DNA of 64,000 nucleotides from Hemibagrus wyckioides (Eukaryota > Chordata > Actinopteri > Siluriformes > Bagridae): NCBI RefSeq assembly GCF_019097595.1, contig NC_080720.1, positions 26,005,852 through 26,069,851 on the forward strand. The letters are read 5' to 3'. The notes beneath the pieces are model-generated. The model saw only the letters and a program-made list of their open reading frames with translations, was not told the origin of the DNA and did no database searches. This document shows positions 11,640-21,782 of the stretch, in pieces; within the stretch, counting starts at the first letter, position 1, and each line of letters starts with the position of its first letter. A program made the position numbers and the translations under genes.

Positions 11640-12688
11640 TGCACCACTACATACATTACAAAAGAGCTGAATGAGGTTTTTTCCCCCTATATTTTAAATA
11701 ATTTTTGCATATTTTTGCACACTGTCTCCATGGCTGCACAATAATACCCAATTAGATCTGTTTTCAAAGGTGATCAGGACATTTATTCATCAGAAATGCA
11801 TTTATTTTAACAGAGTGCAGGTGAACCTTTTGTCAGAGCACTGCTTACTGAATTTCATATCGAGCATCAGTATCTGTCTGCTGATGAATTTTCTCAAATC
11901 TGCTTGACTTACAACCTGTTCAGTCTGTTATCTAATTCTCTGTTACAGTGAATGTTTTATAAATATTATTTACAGTTTGTTAGGTTTACAATAGACACAC
12001 TGAGTGAGTGAAAGATCCTGTATGCACACTCTAAATTTAGCTTAATCTCTGACTGGCAAGGTAAAAGGGCAAGACTTTGTCCAGCTTGGGGTTGGTCTTG
12101 CTTCAGAATTGGCAATGCTTCAGAGCTAGAGAACAAAATGTTTTGTCAAAGCTGTTTATATTTCAGATTCAGTTACATTTATTTCATAGCCAATGTCAGG
12201 TTAGATGTAAAAATGTAGGAATAATATGTAGGCAAGGCTTCCTGTGAAGAAAACTAGACAACAGCTGATATTAGCATACGCACCTGCTTTTTTCTGCTGC
12301 TTTATGAAATTCCATCCATCTAAATGCTGTTTAGTAGCGAAGCCTTTCACATCAGCTAGCATCTTGGTTCATGCTGTCCATAAAAATAAACAGAATGTTG
12401 AATCCATGTTAAGATTCTTATTTTTTGAACCTGAATCCATTTCAAATTTGCAACCCTATACTGCTGCCTTGCTGTGTTTCCTCCAAATGCCAAACATGAT
12501 AAACACCAAGGTTTTAACGTTTTTGTTTACTAAAAGTATGTTTCTTCATCTGTCCTTACATGTATCTTTGATTGTACAGTGTTTGCTTCTTCTTCTTCAA
12601 AATCATTTTAGGGAAAAAGAATGCTCCATCTTGTTCAGGTTCATTGTACAATTCTAAATTTAATTTTTTTTTTTTGTTGTCATGTCAG
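11640..12688. other. Region 5' of fhl2 first coding exon
   Basis: No coding exon recognised. It ends in a long T tract (12664-12675) and a CAG acceptor at 12688, so most of it is probably intron downstream of an undetected non-coding fhl2 exon. Confidence 0.5.
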
Positions 12689-12699
12689 CTGGACCCAAA

Positions 12700-15600
12700 A
12701 TGGCAGAACGTTACGATTGTCACTACTGCAAGGAGTCCCTGTTTGGGAAGAAGTATGTTCTGCAAGAAGAGAACCCATACTGTGTGAAGTGTTACAACAG
12801 CCTTTACTCCAGCACCTGCGAGGAGTGTAAGAAACCCATTGGCTGTGACAGCAGGGTAAGTTCACATCAGATTTCACAAATGGTAGAACAACGACCTGAG
12901 ATGGAGATGAAGACAAATCCAAAATGTAGACAGCTCTCAGGAAACAGGCGAAGATGAATGGCAGAGATAATCAAAATCCAAAACACAACAATATAACAGA
13001 ACAAGATCCTAAGCCAGAACAGCAACACGGAACAAAATGGGTTGTTGGCATCAGATGGCAAAACATTAAGCGATACTTCGCTCCAAACACAGAAACTTGA
13101 GGGTTTAAATACACAAACTGCTTAAGAGGCGAACTGAAAACAGGTGAGAGCAATCAGGAAACTTGAAGGAGATGACAATACAGGGGAAAACAGAGGACAT
13201 GAACAGGAGAAATTAACATAAAATTCATCCATCCATCTTCTATACCTGCTTTATTCCTAATTAGGGTCACAGGGATCTGCTGGAGCCTATCCCAGCACAT
13301 TGGGTGAAAGGCAGGGGTACACCCTGGACAGGTCACCAGTCCATCACAGGGCCACATATAGACAGACAACCACACACACTCATTCCTATGGGCAATTTAG
13401 AATTATCAATCAACCTAATGTACATGTTTTTGGATTCTGGGAGGAAACCCACAGAGGCAAGTGGAGAACATGCAAGCTCCACACAGAAAGGCCTCAAGAT
13501 TGAACCCGGGATTCGAACCCAGGACCCTCTTGCTGTGAGGTAACAGTGCTAAGCCGCTAAGCCACTGTGCTGCCCCACATACAATTCAATAAAACAATAA
13601 TTCACAGAATAATAACACACAGACTCAACTGAGAAGTTGGTTGTACCAAAATAATGTCCCCAAACTTACATCAAGAGTGCAAGATCCTCTACGAGTGCCT
13701 TCAACTTTGTGAGACATTTGTTAGACAAGTTTTTTTTCCCTCTCAGGTCACAACAGATATTAATTGTGCAGCTCCCAAAATTTTCAGAAATATTTTGCAG
13801 AAAGAAACATTGAATTACGGTGGCATTTAATTATTTATACTGTATATTTTTATACTTTACTGGTCACTGTAAATGAGAAAAAAATGAAATAGAATTATTA
13901 GATTAAATACGCTGCATAATCTAAAGACTAAGACTTACAACTTAATTCAGTGTGAGGTAATGTGGACTAAATCAGATCACTAGCCTATGAAAATAAACTG
14001 CAGTATCTAGCCTGGAAAAAGTAGCCCTGCTATACAATTAGTTATTCTGTGGAGTGTGTGTTTGTCTCTTTTCACCTCAGACTCCTGGCATTAAGGTCAC
14101 ATAACAGCGTAATTAACCTGCAGTGGAGTCATTTTTGTCTGACCAGTGTCCTTGGCCTCTTTAGCTGCCACATCCCTCTTACAGCAACCAAAACTCACAG
14201 TGCTGGACCTCAGACCAGTGATTTAATATGTACAAGCACACCCTCGGGCTCATTTAGGCCATATTGGCAGATAAATTAAGTATGTCAGGTCACAAGGTTG
14301 TGCTTGTGCTGTGTGTGTTCACAGGATAAGACTAAGCCTGGATAAAACACCCTGATTTATCACAAGTACCATCACACACAGCCTAATGACCTGCCATGAT
14401 GCTGGAGATGAAAGAAAATTGGTTTATGATTAGTGTGGTGAGAGGTAAAAATATGGGCCAACAACCTGAAAAACTAAAAAAATAAATAATAAATACAGCG
14501 TGTGTTGAGGATGAGAAAGAAGCTCACAATTCACTACATTTGATATTAAACTCATTGTATTCAAGTCATTTTGACCTGAGAGTGACAAAATGCTCATTTT
14601 TGAGTCGCATAAACCATGTAAAAATTATTTTGCATGTGTACAAATCCATACAGCATATACAGTAAAGATCATGAGATATTTAAAATTTACACTGTACCAT
14701 TGTGACAAAGGTGGCAACATCTACTGCTAAGTATTAAGAAGAACAAGTCATTTACTTCAGATCTTAAGCAATCACCTTCCTGGGCATCCACAGCATTTAC
14801 AGCCTGCTCGGTGTTGTATCCCACACAGGATCTTTCCTACAAGGACCGCCACTGGCACAGTGACTGCTTCCAATGCTTCAAGTGTAAACGCTCCATAGCG
14901 GACAAACCCTTCTCCACCAAGGATGAGCAGCTGCTCTGCACCGAATGCTACTCCAACGAATATTCGTCTAAGTGCCATGAGTGCAAGAAAACCATAATGC
15001 CTGGTTAGAAAAAAAAACAAAACTTGTGTGTCTGTGTCTGAGTCGAATGCCACATATTTACATGTGGAAAATCTAGTAAGATTCTGATAGGCCAGAAGAT
15101 GTTTATTAAATATGTAATAAAACATGGCAGGCATGCTGTTATAGGAAGATAATCATTGACAGTGTGTCATAATGAAGTGCTTCTTATTGTCATTCACTTG
15201 GCCAAACATTATGTTGGTTAAGTGTTTGCTAGGTTTTTAATCTTTAATTAGTTGTAGGATTTACGTAGGATTAGATCTGGGCTATTGTTTGTAGTAAAAC
15301 CTTGTATCACTTTGCTATTTTCTTCCTTCAGGAGCTATAAAAGATATTGTGGTGAAAGCGGGAGGCTCAAGACATGTTACCCTCAGCCAGATTTTCATTC
15401 ACCTCTAGACATATTGCTTTCCTCTGTTTTACTGTTTAAAATGAGGAAATTCTCTGCGGGTGGGGTTATATCATCAGTCCGGTGCATGTGATATTATGAT
15501 GTCCTCGAATCACAGCAATTTTTCAAATAGAAAATGGCAGATCATGCTTTTTATTCTTTTATGGTTAGATTTAAATTAGTTCCTGTTATCACTAACTTTA

Positions 15601-18186
15601 TAATAGCTACAAACAGTCCTCTCAACCAGTCCTCTTTAGCCTATCCTTTCACAGAGAAACCACAAAGCCCAAAGTGCTTTTCCTGTCCAAAACATTACAA
15701 AATGCTGCCACTGCAGACTGCTTCTGGACACTTGTGTCATAGACTGTTTACCAATTTAAACTATGGCTGTAAAAATACTCAGTGTGTTATTCTTTAATAT
15801 ATGAAAACAGTCAGAGCTGGCACACTTGCTGTAGTCTAACAAGAATAAATTTTCAGGGGGGTCACGTCACACCATTCTGTTATTAATTATTTTCCTATAA
15901 CACCATGTCCTGCCATGTTTAATTCTTAAATTCTTAAAATATTGAAGTCATCAAGGGAGGACTAACTATGTTATCAACGTACTTAATGTTCTGTTTAGAA
16001 CTGAGAGAAGAATTAATGTGTGTATTCTGATTAAATATACCCAATATACTTCCTCAGGTACAAGGAAAATGGAGCACAAGGGCAACAGCTGGCATGAGAC
16101 ATGCTTCACCTGTCAGCGTTGCCAGCAGCCTATTGGCAGCAAGAGCTTCATCCCAAAAGACGACAAGAACTACTGTGTGCCCTGTTACGAGAAGCAGTTT
16201 GCCCTTCAGTGTGTGCAGTGCAAGAAGGTGAGCTATGTCAGGATAGTGCCAAAAGGCTGCTGAACTACATTTCCCACAAGCCCCAGCATGTCACATGCCC
16301 TATCCACCATCAGCCGTGTCTCACCTCACCCTTACAGTATAGAAATCTAGTTTGTAAGCACCTCTGTGCCAAGCTCTTGCTGTTTTTATGTTTGTGTTTT
16401 GCGGTTTGTACCTTAGTCTTGATCACAGACCGAACGTATAGTCTGTTATATCTCTAGTTCCATCATTTTTGCTTCTTGTTTTCAGAGTCTTTGCATGACC
16501 ACAGTAATAACAACAAGAGCGAACTAAACACAGCCAGAAATGATATAGAACACTCTGCTCTTTTTCACTGTTTTTATAATACATTATATAATGCATTATA
16601 ATGTATTATTAATATATAAAACACTCCAGCGAAACATTCATGAAGCTACTGTTGCTCAAATTGCTGAAGAAGTTAATGCTGGTTCTGATACAAAGGTGTC
16701 AGAATAGTGCATGATGGGTCAGAGCTGTTTTGGCAGCAAAAGGGGGACCAACACAATATTAGGCAGGTGGTCATAATGTTATGCCTGATCTGTGTATTTT
16801 TCTACAGAAAATTGCAGTATGTAACTTATGTTGTGCATCATTTCTGGAGCCTACATACAAAACATCCCTATACAAAACTTCAACACCACATATCCAACAA
16901 ATGAAATATTCATATTTCATAAATGTACATGCCACTTTTTTGTTTCCTTAGCCAATCACCACTGGAGGTGTGACCTACCACGAGCAGCCATGGCATAAAG
17001 ATTGCTTCCTGTGCACGGGCTGCAAGGAACAGTTGGCTGGCCAGCGCTTTACTTCTCGTGATGACTTCCCTTACTGCCTCAGCTGTTTCTGCAACCTTTA
17101 TGCTAAGAAGTGTGCCTCCTGTACCAGCCCTATCAGTGGTATTTTTTTTTTCTTTTTGCAAAGATATCCTATGAAATTGCTGAAAAAGCTATGGCTCCTG
17201 CACATAAGAAGTTCATTCACAAATTATAACTACGATTATCGTGAATAAAATTGGCAGAATTTATTCCACTCATGAACTTGTTCGATTCCTCAAGCTCAGC
17301 TACATTACTTGAGTTCATAATTAGTCTCAACCAGATGCCCTGATGAACTTTCGGGCTTTCTATCTTTCTATCTAATTTGACTGAATAAGCTATGGAACTA
17401 TCTTTCAAAACAATGATATCTTTTCTGAGGGCATGGTGACTTTAGCAGTATTGCCTCATACCTCCAGAGTTAGAGGCTCGATTCCTACTTTCACCCTGTG
17501 TGTGGTGTTTGCCTGTTCTTCCCGTGTTTCAGGGGGTTTCTTTTGGGTTCTCTGGTTTCCTCCCACATGCATGTAGTGTGTGAATGTGTTTTCAGTCTGC
17601 CTGCAATGGGCTTATTTTGTCTAGCACAGCAAATCATTTTACATTTCTGCCATTTGGCAGACACCCATCCAGAGCAACTTACATTTTATCTCATTTTATA
17701 CAACTGAGCAATTGAGGATTGAGGGCCTTAACACCTTAACCACTAAGATACCACTTTGTGAAACTTTCTGGCTATATTCTTAATAAAGAAAAAAATACTG
17801 AGCCTCCCATTCATATGTGTATTTATATTTGCTTAGAATACATTATCTATTATGTATTCATATTTGGTTACATCCCTTATTTACATGTGCTACATTTTTG
17901 CCAGTTTTAGTATAATATAGTAACAGAATTTACCAGTGTAATCACACTAGTAGCATTGCAGTTGTGTGAAGTATGATGTTTAAGGTCATGTAATTGATGT
18001 TAATAAGAATGTAAATCTATCCTGAAACCTACAGGTATGGGCGGCAGCAAGTATATCTCCTTCGAGGAGCGTCAGTGGCACCATGACTGCTTTAACTGCA
18101 CAAAGTGCGCTGTGTCCTTGGTGGGTCGTGGCTTTCTGACTGAGAGAGACAACATCCTGTGTCCTGACTGTGGCAAAGACATCTGA
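12700..18186 (+). CDS. fhl2: Four and a half LIM domains protein 2
   Basis: Coding exons: 12700-12855, 14829-15003, 16058-16227, 16952-17138, 18035-18186. They total 840 nt, or 279 aa, equal to human FHL2. The start ATG lies 11 nt inside the first coding exon and begins MAERYDCHYCKESLFGKK. Domains by homology are an N-terminal half LIM (about 7-31), then LIM1 40-92, LIM2 101-153, LIM3 162-212 and LIM4 221-275, each with its Cys/His zinc ligands. The protein ends CPDCGKDI. FHL2 is a scaffold at sarcomeres, focal adhesions and in the nucleus, binding titin, integrins and transcription factors. Signature stretches (MPG-TRKMEHKGNSWHETC, KKPITTGGVTYH) match FHL2 better than other FHLs. Teleosts often keep two copies; fhl2a is likely. 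The donor of exon 4 (GTATTT) is weak. Introns hold SINE and Tc1 copies. Confidence 0.96.
12856..14828. other. fhl2 intron 1 (between first two coding exons)
   Basis: Intron of 1973 nt with GTAAGT donor and CACAG acceptor. Apart from the SINE at 13218-13577 nothing else is recognised. Confidence 0.85.
13218..13577 (-). mobile_element. tRNA-derived SINE with LINE-like tail (fhl2 intron 1)
   Basis: Read on the minus strand it starts GGGGCAGCACAGTGGCTTAG, resembling a Pol III A box, has a B-box-like GGGTTCGAATCCC near 13510, then the TTTCCTCCCA stretch. The body continues to the ATCCATCCATC end at 13226. This repeat type is very common in fish. Confidence 0.7.
16645..16794 (+). mobile_element. 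Truncated Tc1-like element end (fhl2 intron 3)
   Basis: Reads GCTACTGTTGCTCAAATTGC onward, then TTAATGCTGG, GTGTCAGAATA, GTGCATGATGGGTCAGAGC, and ends TCATAATGTTATGCCTGATC-TGTG before TA. The 5' end is missing. It shares an internal deletion junction with the copy at 37373-37907. Confidence 0.75.
17425..17600 (+). mobile_element. tRNA-derived SINE-like repeat (fhl2 intron 4)
   Basis: GGGCATGGTGACTTTAGCAG followed by GAGGCTCGATTCCTAC (B-box-like), then CCGTGTTTCAGGGGGTTTC and GGTTTCCTCCCACATGCATG. This is the same repeat type as at 13218-13577, in the opposite orientation and more diverged. Confidence 0.6.
17630..17760 (+). mobile_element. Dispersed fish SINE/LINE tail fragment
   Basis: Contains CATTTGGCAGACACCCATCC, AGAGCAACTTACATTTTATC and AACTGAGCAATTGAGGATTG, a very common fish repeat terminus. 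Confidence 0.55.
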
Positions 18187-18571
18187 GCACAGACCATCTG
18201 AGCACAGACCATCTGAGCAGCTGACCCCATGAGATAATAGGTAGCTGATGTCATAACTATTTTCATCTAACCAGGCTAACGTTTTGTCAAACTTTTCACT
18301 GATATGTTTAATCTGTTTGAATGATTCATATGTATATTATTTTAAACTAGATAACTGATAATGTCAATATGACAATATACAGTTATGGCTGGTTAGCCAT
18401 ACCAGAGTAGTATTTGCTTTGTGAAAGGCTTGATTTGAACTCTAAAGACTCTAAACTCTAAAGACTATTTTAGAGAGAAAAGAGATTTCAGATTTCTATA
18501 CACTGAAATATAGCATGATTCTATCACTGTTTCTCTACAAACCTAAGCAGCATTTATATGTCATGGCTGTA

Positions 18572-18577
18572 AATAAA
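18572..18577 (+). other. fhl2: Polyadenylation signal AATAAA of fhl2
   Basis: AATAAA 386 nt after the fhl2 stop. Just after the stop (18184-18216) a short tandem duplication of ATCTGAGCACAGACC is present. Confidence 0.6.
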
Positions 18578-18599
18578 ATAGTCTAACAATGCAATGAAG

Positions 18600-19850
18600 T
18601 GGTTTTTTTTTGTTTGTTTGTTTTAAGTGTGAAAAAGATTTTTGTGATGAATACTGGTCTTATAATGGGTCATACAGCTTCAAAACATGTTTCGAGAAGC
18701 TATGGCACTTTCGGTGAAGCTCTGTTATGTTTTCATTGATAATAATTTGAGGGTTTATTTATTAAATATTATCCAGCTGTAGACCAAACACACAACTTAC
18801 TTACAAGTAAGTTATAAGCTCAGACCCAGGATGTCTCGGGGGGAAAAACACTTCAATGTATTCTCTACTGTAAGGCCACTGTACAAAGCAATTGATCATG
18901 TTTTCAATCAAAAGTAATGAAACTGACCACATTAAAATGTACATTAAACAAACAATCAAACATCAACTTATACATTATAATCATGTGCTTTAATATAATT
19001 ATTCAAATGAATGTCTAGGCTTCAATAAAATACTAAATTATCCTTTACTAGTCCAAAACTCTGTGTTCCGTGTTTTCCTTTTTTGTTTATTAGAACATTA
19101 AGTTTATGGTCATGCCTGTACATGTAGATTTTTAAGTTTTTACTTTCTAGCCTTGCCCAGCTTTATCCCTGATCTATGTCTCAAAGTTTCTCCTGTTTCT
19201 TCTGTGTTTGGACTGGTCCTTTCTGTGGTCCCTAATAAAGAGTTTCTGCACTTGCATGCCTTATGACACATGCACAAACACACATCTGCCTTCTAAAACA
19301 CTTTTCTATGATACAGAGGTAGATATTCTGTTGACCACTAGGTGGACAATGTAGACTATGTATCTATAGTGGTCATGTGAGAAAATGAGAAACGATCCAA
19401 TTTTCAACTGCTTCACCTGTTTGCATGGGAAAGAGAAGATTTTATGTAGGAAACAGGCTGGCCTACTAGCTTTACTGTGAATGAATGTGCTCTCTGGCGC
19501 CCTCTGGTGGTGAACATTGAAATGACAAATTGGCAATTATAACTGATTAGCTACTGTTATTCCTAATAAATGTTTACTACTACATTTTTGTAAATGTATG
19601 TGTTTTACACAAAATAACCCCAGAGCACACCTGCATGGCCACGCCCCCTTTTGCATATGGCATCAAACTCTCCTCATGTATACCCCTATGACTTTATAAG
19701 TTACAGGGAATCTGGGGAAGAGTAATTTTATTTGTAGGACTCGGTTCATATGTAAACACTGCTGTTCTTGCCTGAGGAGATAGAGGGAGTATTACCTGTT
19801 GACCAAGTTTCATAGCTTTACGACTTACGGTTTGGTCTGCACCTTTTAAA
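18600..19850. other. fhl2-tgfbrap1 intergenic, no gene seen
   Basis: No coding exon found. The gene expected here from human order (C2orf49/ashwin) was not recognised on either strand. Confidence 0.5.
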
Positions 19851-19857
19851 AGCGTAC

Positions 19858-20008
19858 TACTACTACTACTAATAATAATAATAATAAAAATACAAATAAT
19901 AATAATAATAATAATTATTATTATTATTATTATTATTATTAATATTAATATTAATATTAATATTAATATTAATATTAATATTAATATTAATATTAATATT
20001 AATATTAT
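19858..20008. repeat. (TAC/TAA)n and (TTAATA)n microsatellite
   Basis: ACT and AAT triplets followed by TTA triplets and about 14 TTAATA hexamers, ending 30 bp before the presumed tgfbrap1 promoter. The isoleucine-rich minus-strand frame over it is an artefact. Confidence 0.9.
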
Positions 20009-20029
20009 TCCGTGTGGAGGGTTGCGTTT

Positions 20030-20330
20030 AAGAATACAAGTCACGTGACCGGATAAAGTTTCTTCGTACCACCGGAAAATCCTCTCTGTAGTGACAAGCA
20101 GGCAGAAGATATGTGTTTCCACCCGTATTCCGACATATTCCCATCCAGTACGCGTGTAAACCAGGAGCCGTTAGCAAGAGGCGTGGTTTGTCGGAATAGC
20201 GGTGGGAAGAAGTAGGGCAGCCGTGGGAAGAGTGGAGAGCAGTTAGTGGAAGTGAACGGAGAGGCCGAGGGCCGTTCGCATCATCTCCCATAACATTAGC
20301 GCAACGGCTGTGGCTGGGGTAGGTGGTCAT
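20030..20330 (+). promoter_or_regulatory. tgfbrap1: Probable tgfbrap1 promoter and non-coding first exon
   Basis: The sequence turns CpG- and GC-richer than its surroundings, starts with the palindrome GTCACGTGAC, and has a possible donor (CTGGG|GTAGGT) at 20319. The coding part starts only at 21783, after a TGTGTAG acceptor at 21768, so an upstream non-coding exon is required. The transcription start itself is not visible. Confidence 0.45.
20040..20049. promoter_or_regulatory. tgfbrap1: Perfect CLEAR/E-box palindrome GTCACGTGAC
   Basis: GTCACGTGAC is the consensus bound by TFEB/TFE3/MITF bHLH-ZIP factors at lysosomal and endosomal genes. It lies at the 5' edge of the probable promoter of a CORVET subunit gene. 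Confidence 0.5.
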
Positions 20331-20858
20331 TTTCTCACTTGTGACTCGTCACTTGCTTGTAGAGACACGCCGAGTTATTTACAACGACGTTTATTCAGTT
20401 AAAGCACTATTATTAGCCGAGAGCTCATTCAGTGATATTGTGCGCTTAAGTTAGCCTTAACTGCTGTCACCCAGGCAACTCTGTCCACTATCGCGCTAAA
20501 TGACTGCAAAAATAACAAGTGTGCCACTGAAATGTGGGACTGTTTTTAATAATGATCGAGGTTCGCTTACAGAACATGGTGAATGTTTATCGTAGATTAT
20601 TATAGGGAGCTAGGCACAGGCTAGTATTTTGGTAGCTAGCTTGCTAGTGGTTAGCAAGCTGCTTCACAACTCCTGAGCTGTGCCGAAGTGTCAGTGAGTT
20701 AAAGCCAAACAGGACACGGTGGAATAGAGTGAGCAAGATGGAGATACATGCCAACATGCCACAGGTTGATGTATTGTGGTTTAATGATGGACAGCAGGTG
20801 ATCTAGTTGTAGCTAGCTAGTTCGCTTTAGCTCTCCAGTGAAGCAGCAGTAGAGGATA

Positions 20859-20945
20859 AGGATGCACCGATCTGATACTGAAACTGATACTGATATACTG
20901 TAGAGTACCGATATCGGGGCAGGTATTGTCCGAAAACAATCGGAT
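20859..20945 (+). mobile_element. hAT-like terminal fragment
   Basis: GGATGCACCGATCTGATACT, then TACCGATATCGGGGCAGG and AATCGG resemble the termini of a common fish hAT-type repeat. A similar short piece (GGGATGCATCGATACC) is at 34759. Only an end is present. Confidence 0.45.
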
Positions 20946-21768
20946 TTGACATGCTCTCTTATAGAATGACATTTCCTAATGATCAGGACAATAGAGAGAG
21001 ATCTTACACTGAATATAAGATCCAGTTTCTTTGCACATCAGGTTTGCCTGTAGTGGAGCTCGTGAGCATTGAGTATCAGATAATATTTAGGGCTCTGATA
21101 TCAGGGTTCCATCAAGAAAGGAAAAATGTGATGATTGTACTGATTCAAACCTTATCTTAACTTATCAGTTGTAACTTACTCAACACAGAGGATGATCTTT
21201 TTTAAAATTGAAGCGTTGCTGATGTGCTCTGATTTTCAGTTCCTGTTTCTACTCGCTTACATTCTCCTTCCTCACAGTTTTTTTCCTCTCTGAAACTGGG
21301 CCTCATCTTGTATAGGGCACTGTTTACATGGTTGGTTGTTTTTGTAGTCTTTTGATTTTCTCTTTAAAATCTTAAAATATTCACCAGGCAATATACGTCA
21401 ACTCTTCTGTTGGTTTCCATGTGTTTAGATGTGTCTTCTGTCCATCTTTTTAACTTTGTTCGCTTCTCTCTGGTTTGTTTGATGGAGCCACTTCAGCCAT
21501 GTCAATTCGGCCCATAGACCTGAATCCAGACTCCAACATTTATTCCTGTTTGTTTATTTGACACAGAATAGGCAAAGATATTCCAGTAAATGCAAGGACT
21601 GTCCTGTCACAAATAAAACTTAAAGTGTGTTAAAGGTAACAGTCTGATTGGATATTCAGTGTACATTAGTCTTAAGTCTTTGTTTTTTCTACTGTCCTTA
21701 TATTAAAAGCAATAAGAACTGTTAAAAAGGTGCACTAAAGAGTAACTTTCTTCTCTTGTTCTGTGTAG

Positions 21769-21774
21769 ATGTGA
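21769..21774 (+). promoter_or_regulatory. tgfbrap1: Minimal start-stop upstream ORF (ATG TGA)
   Basis: If the acceptor at 21768 is used, the exon begins with ATGTGA, a start codon directly followed by a stop, 14 nt upstream of and out of frame with the main ATG at 21783. Confidence 0.5.
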
Positions 21775-21782
21775 AAGGCAGC

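Noticed and set aside
10549..11674. Several long open frames on both strands (up to 261 aa) rich in FSSLL/FLFFS or REEKR
   Set aside because: They are translations of pentamer microsatellites, where any frame stays open; no homology or splice support.
12244..12657. 137-aa open frame before the fhl2 coding exon
   Set aside because: No known domain, AT-rich intron-like composition, and it runs into the polypyrimidine tract of the fhl2 acceptor.
13480..13577. tRNA-like A and B boxes, considered as a tRNA gene
   Set aside because: No cloverleaf with paired acceptor stem, and the unit continues into a SINE body.
19694..20122. 142-aa minus-strand frame with a poly-Ile stretch
   Set aside because: Produced by TAA/TTAATA repeats; not a membrane protein.
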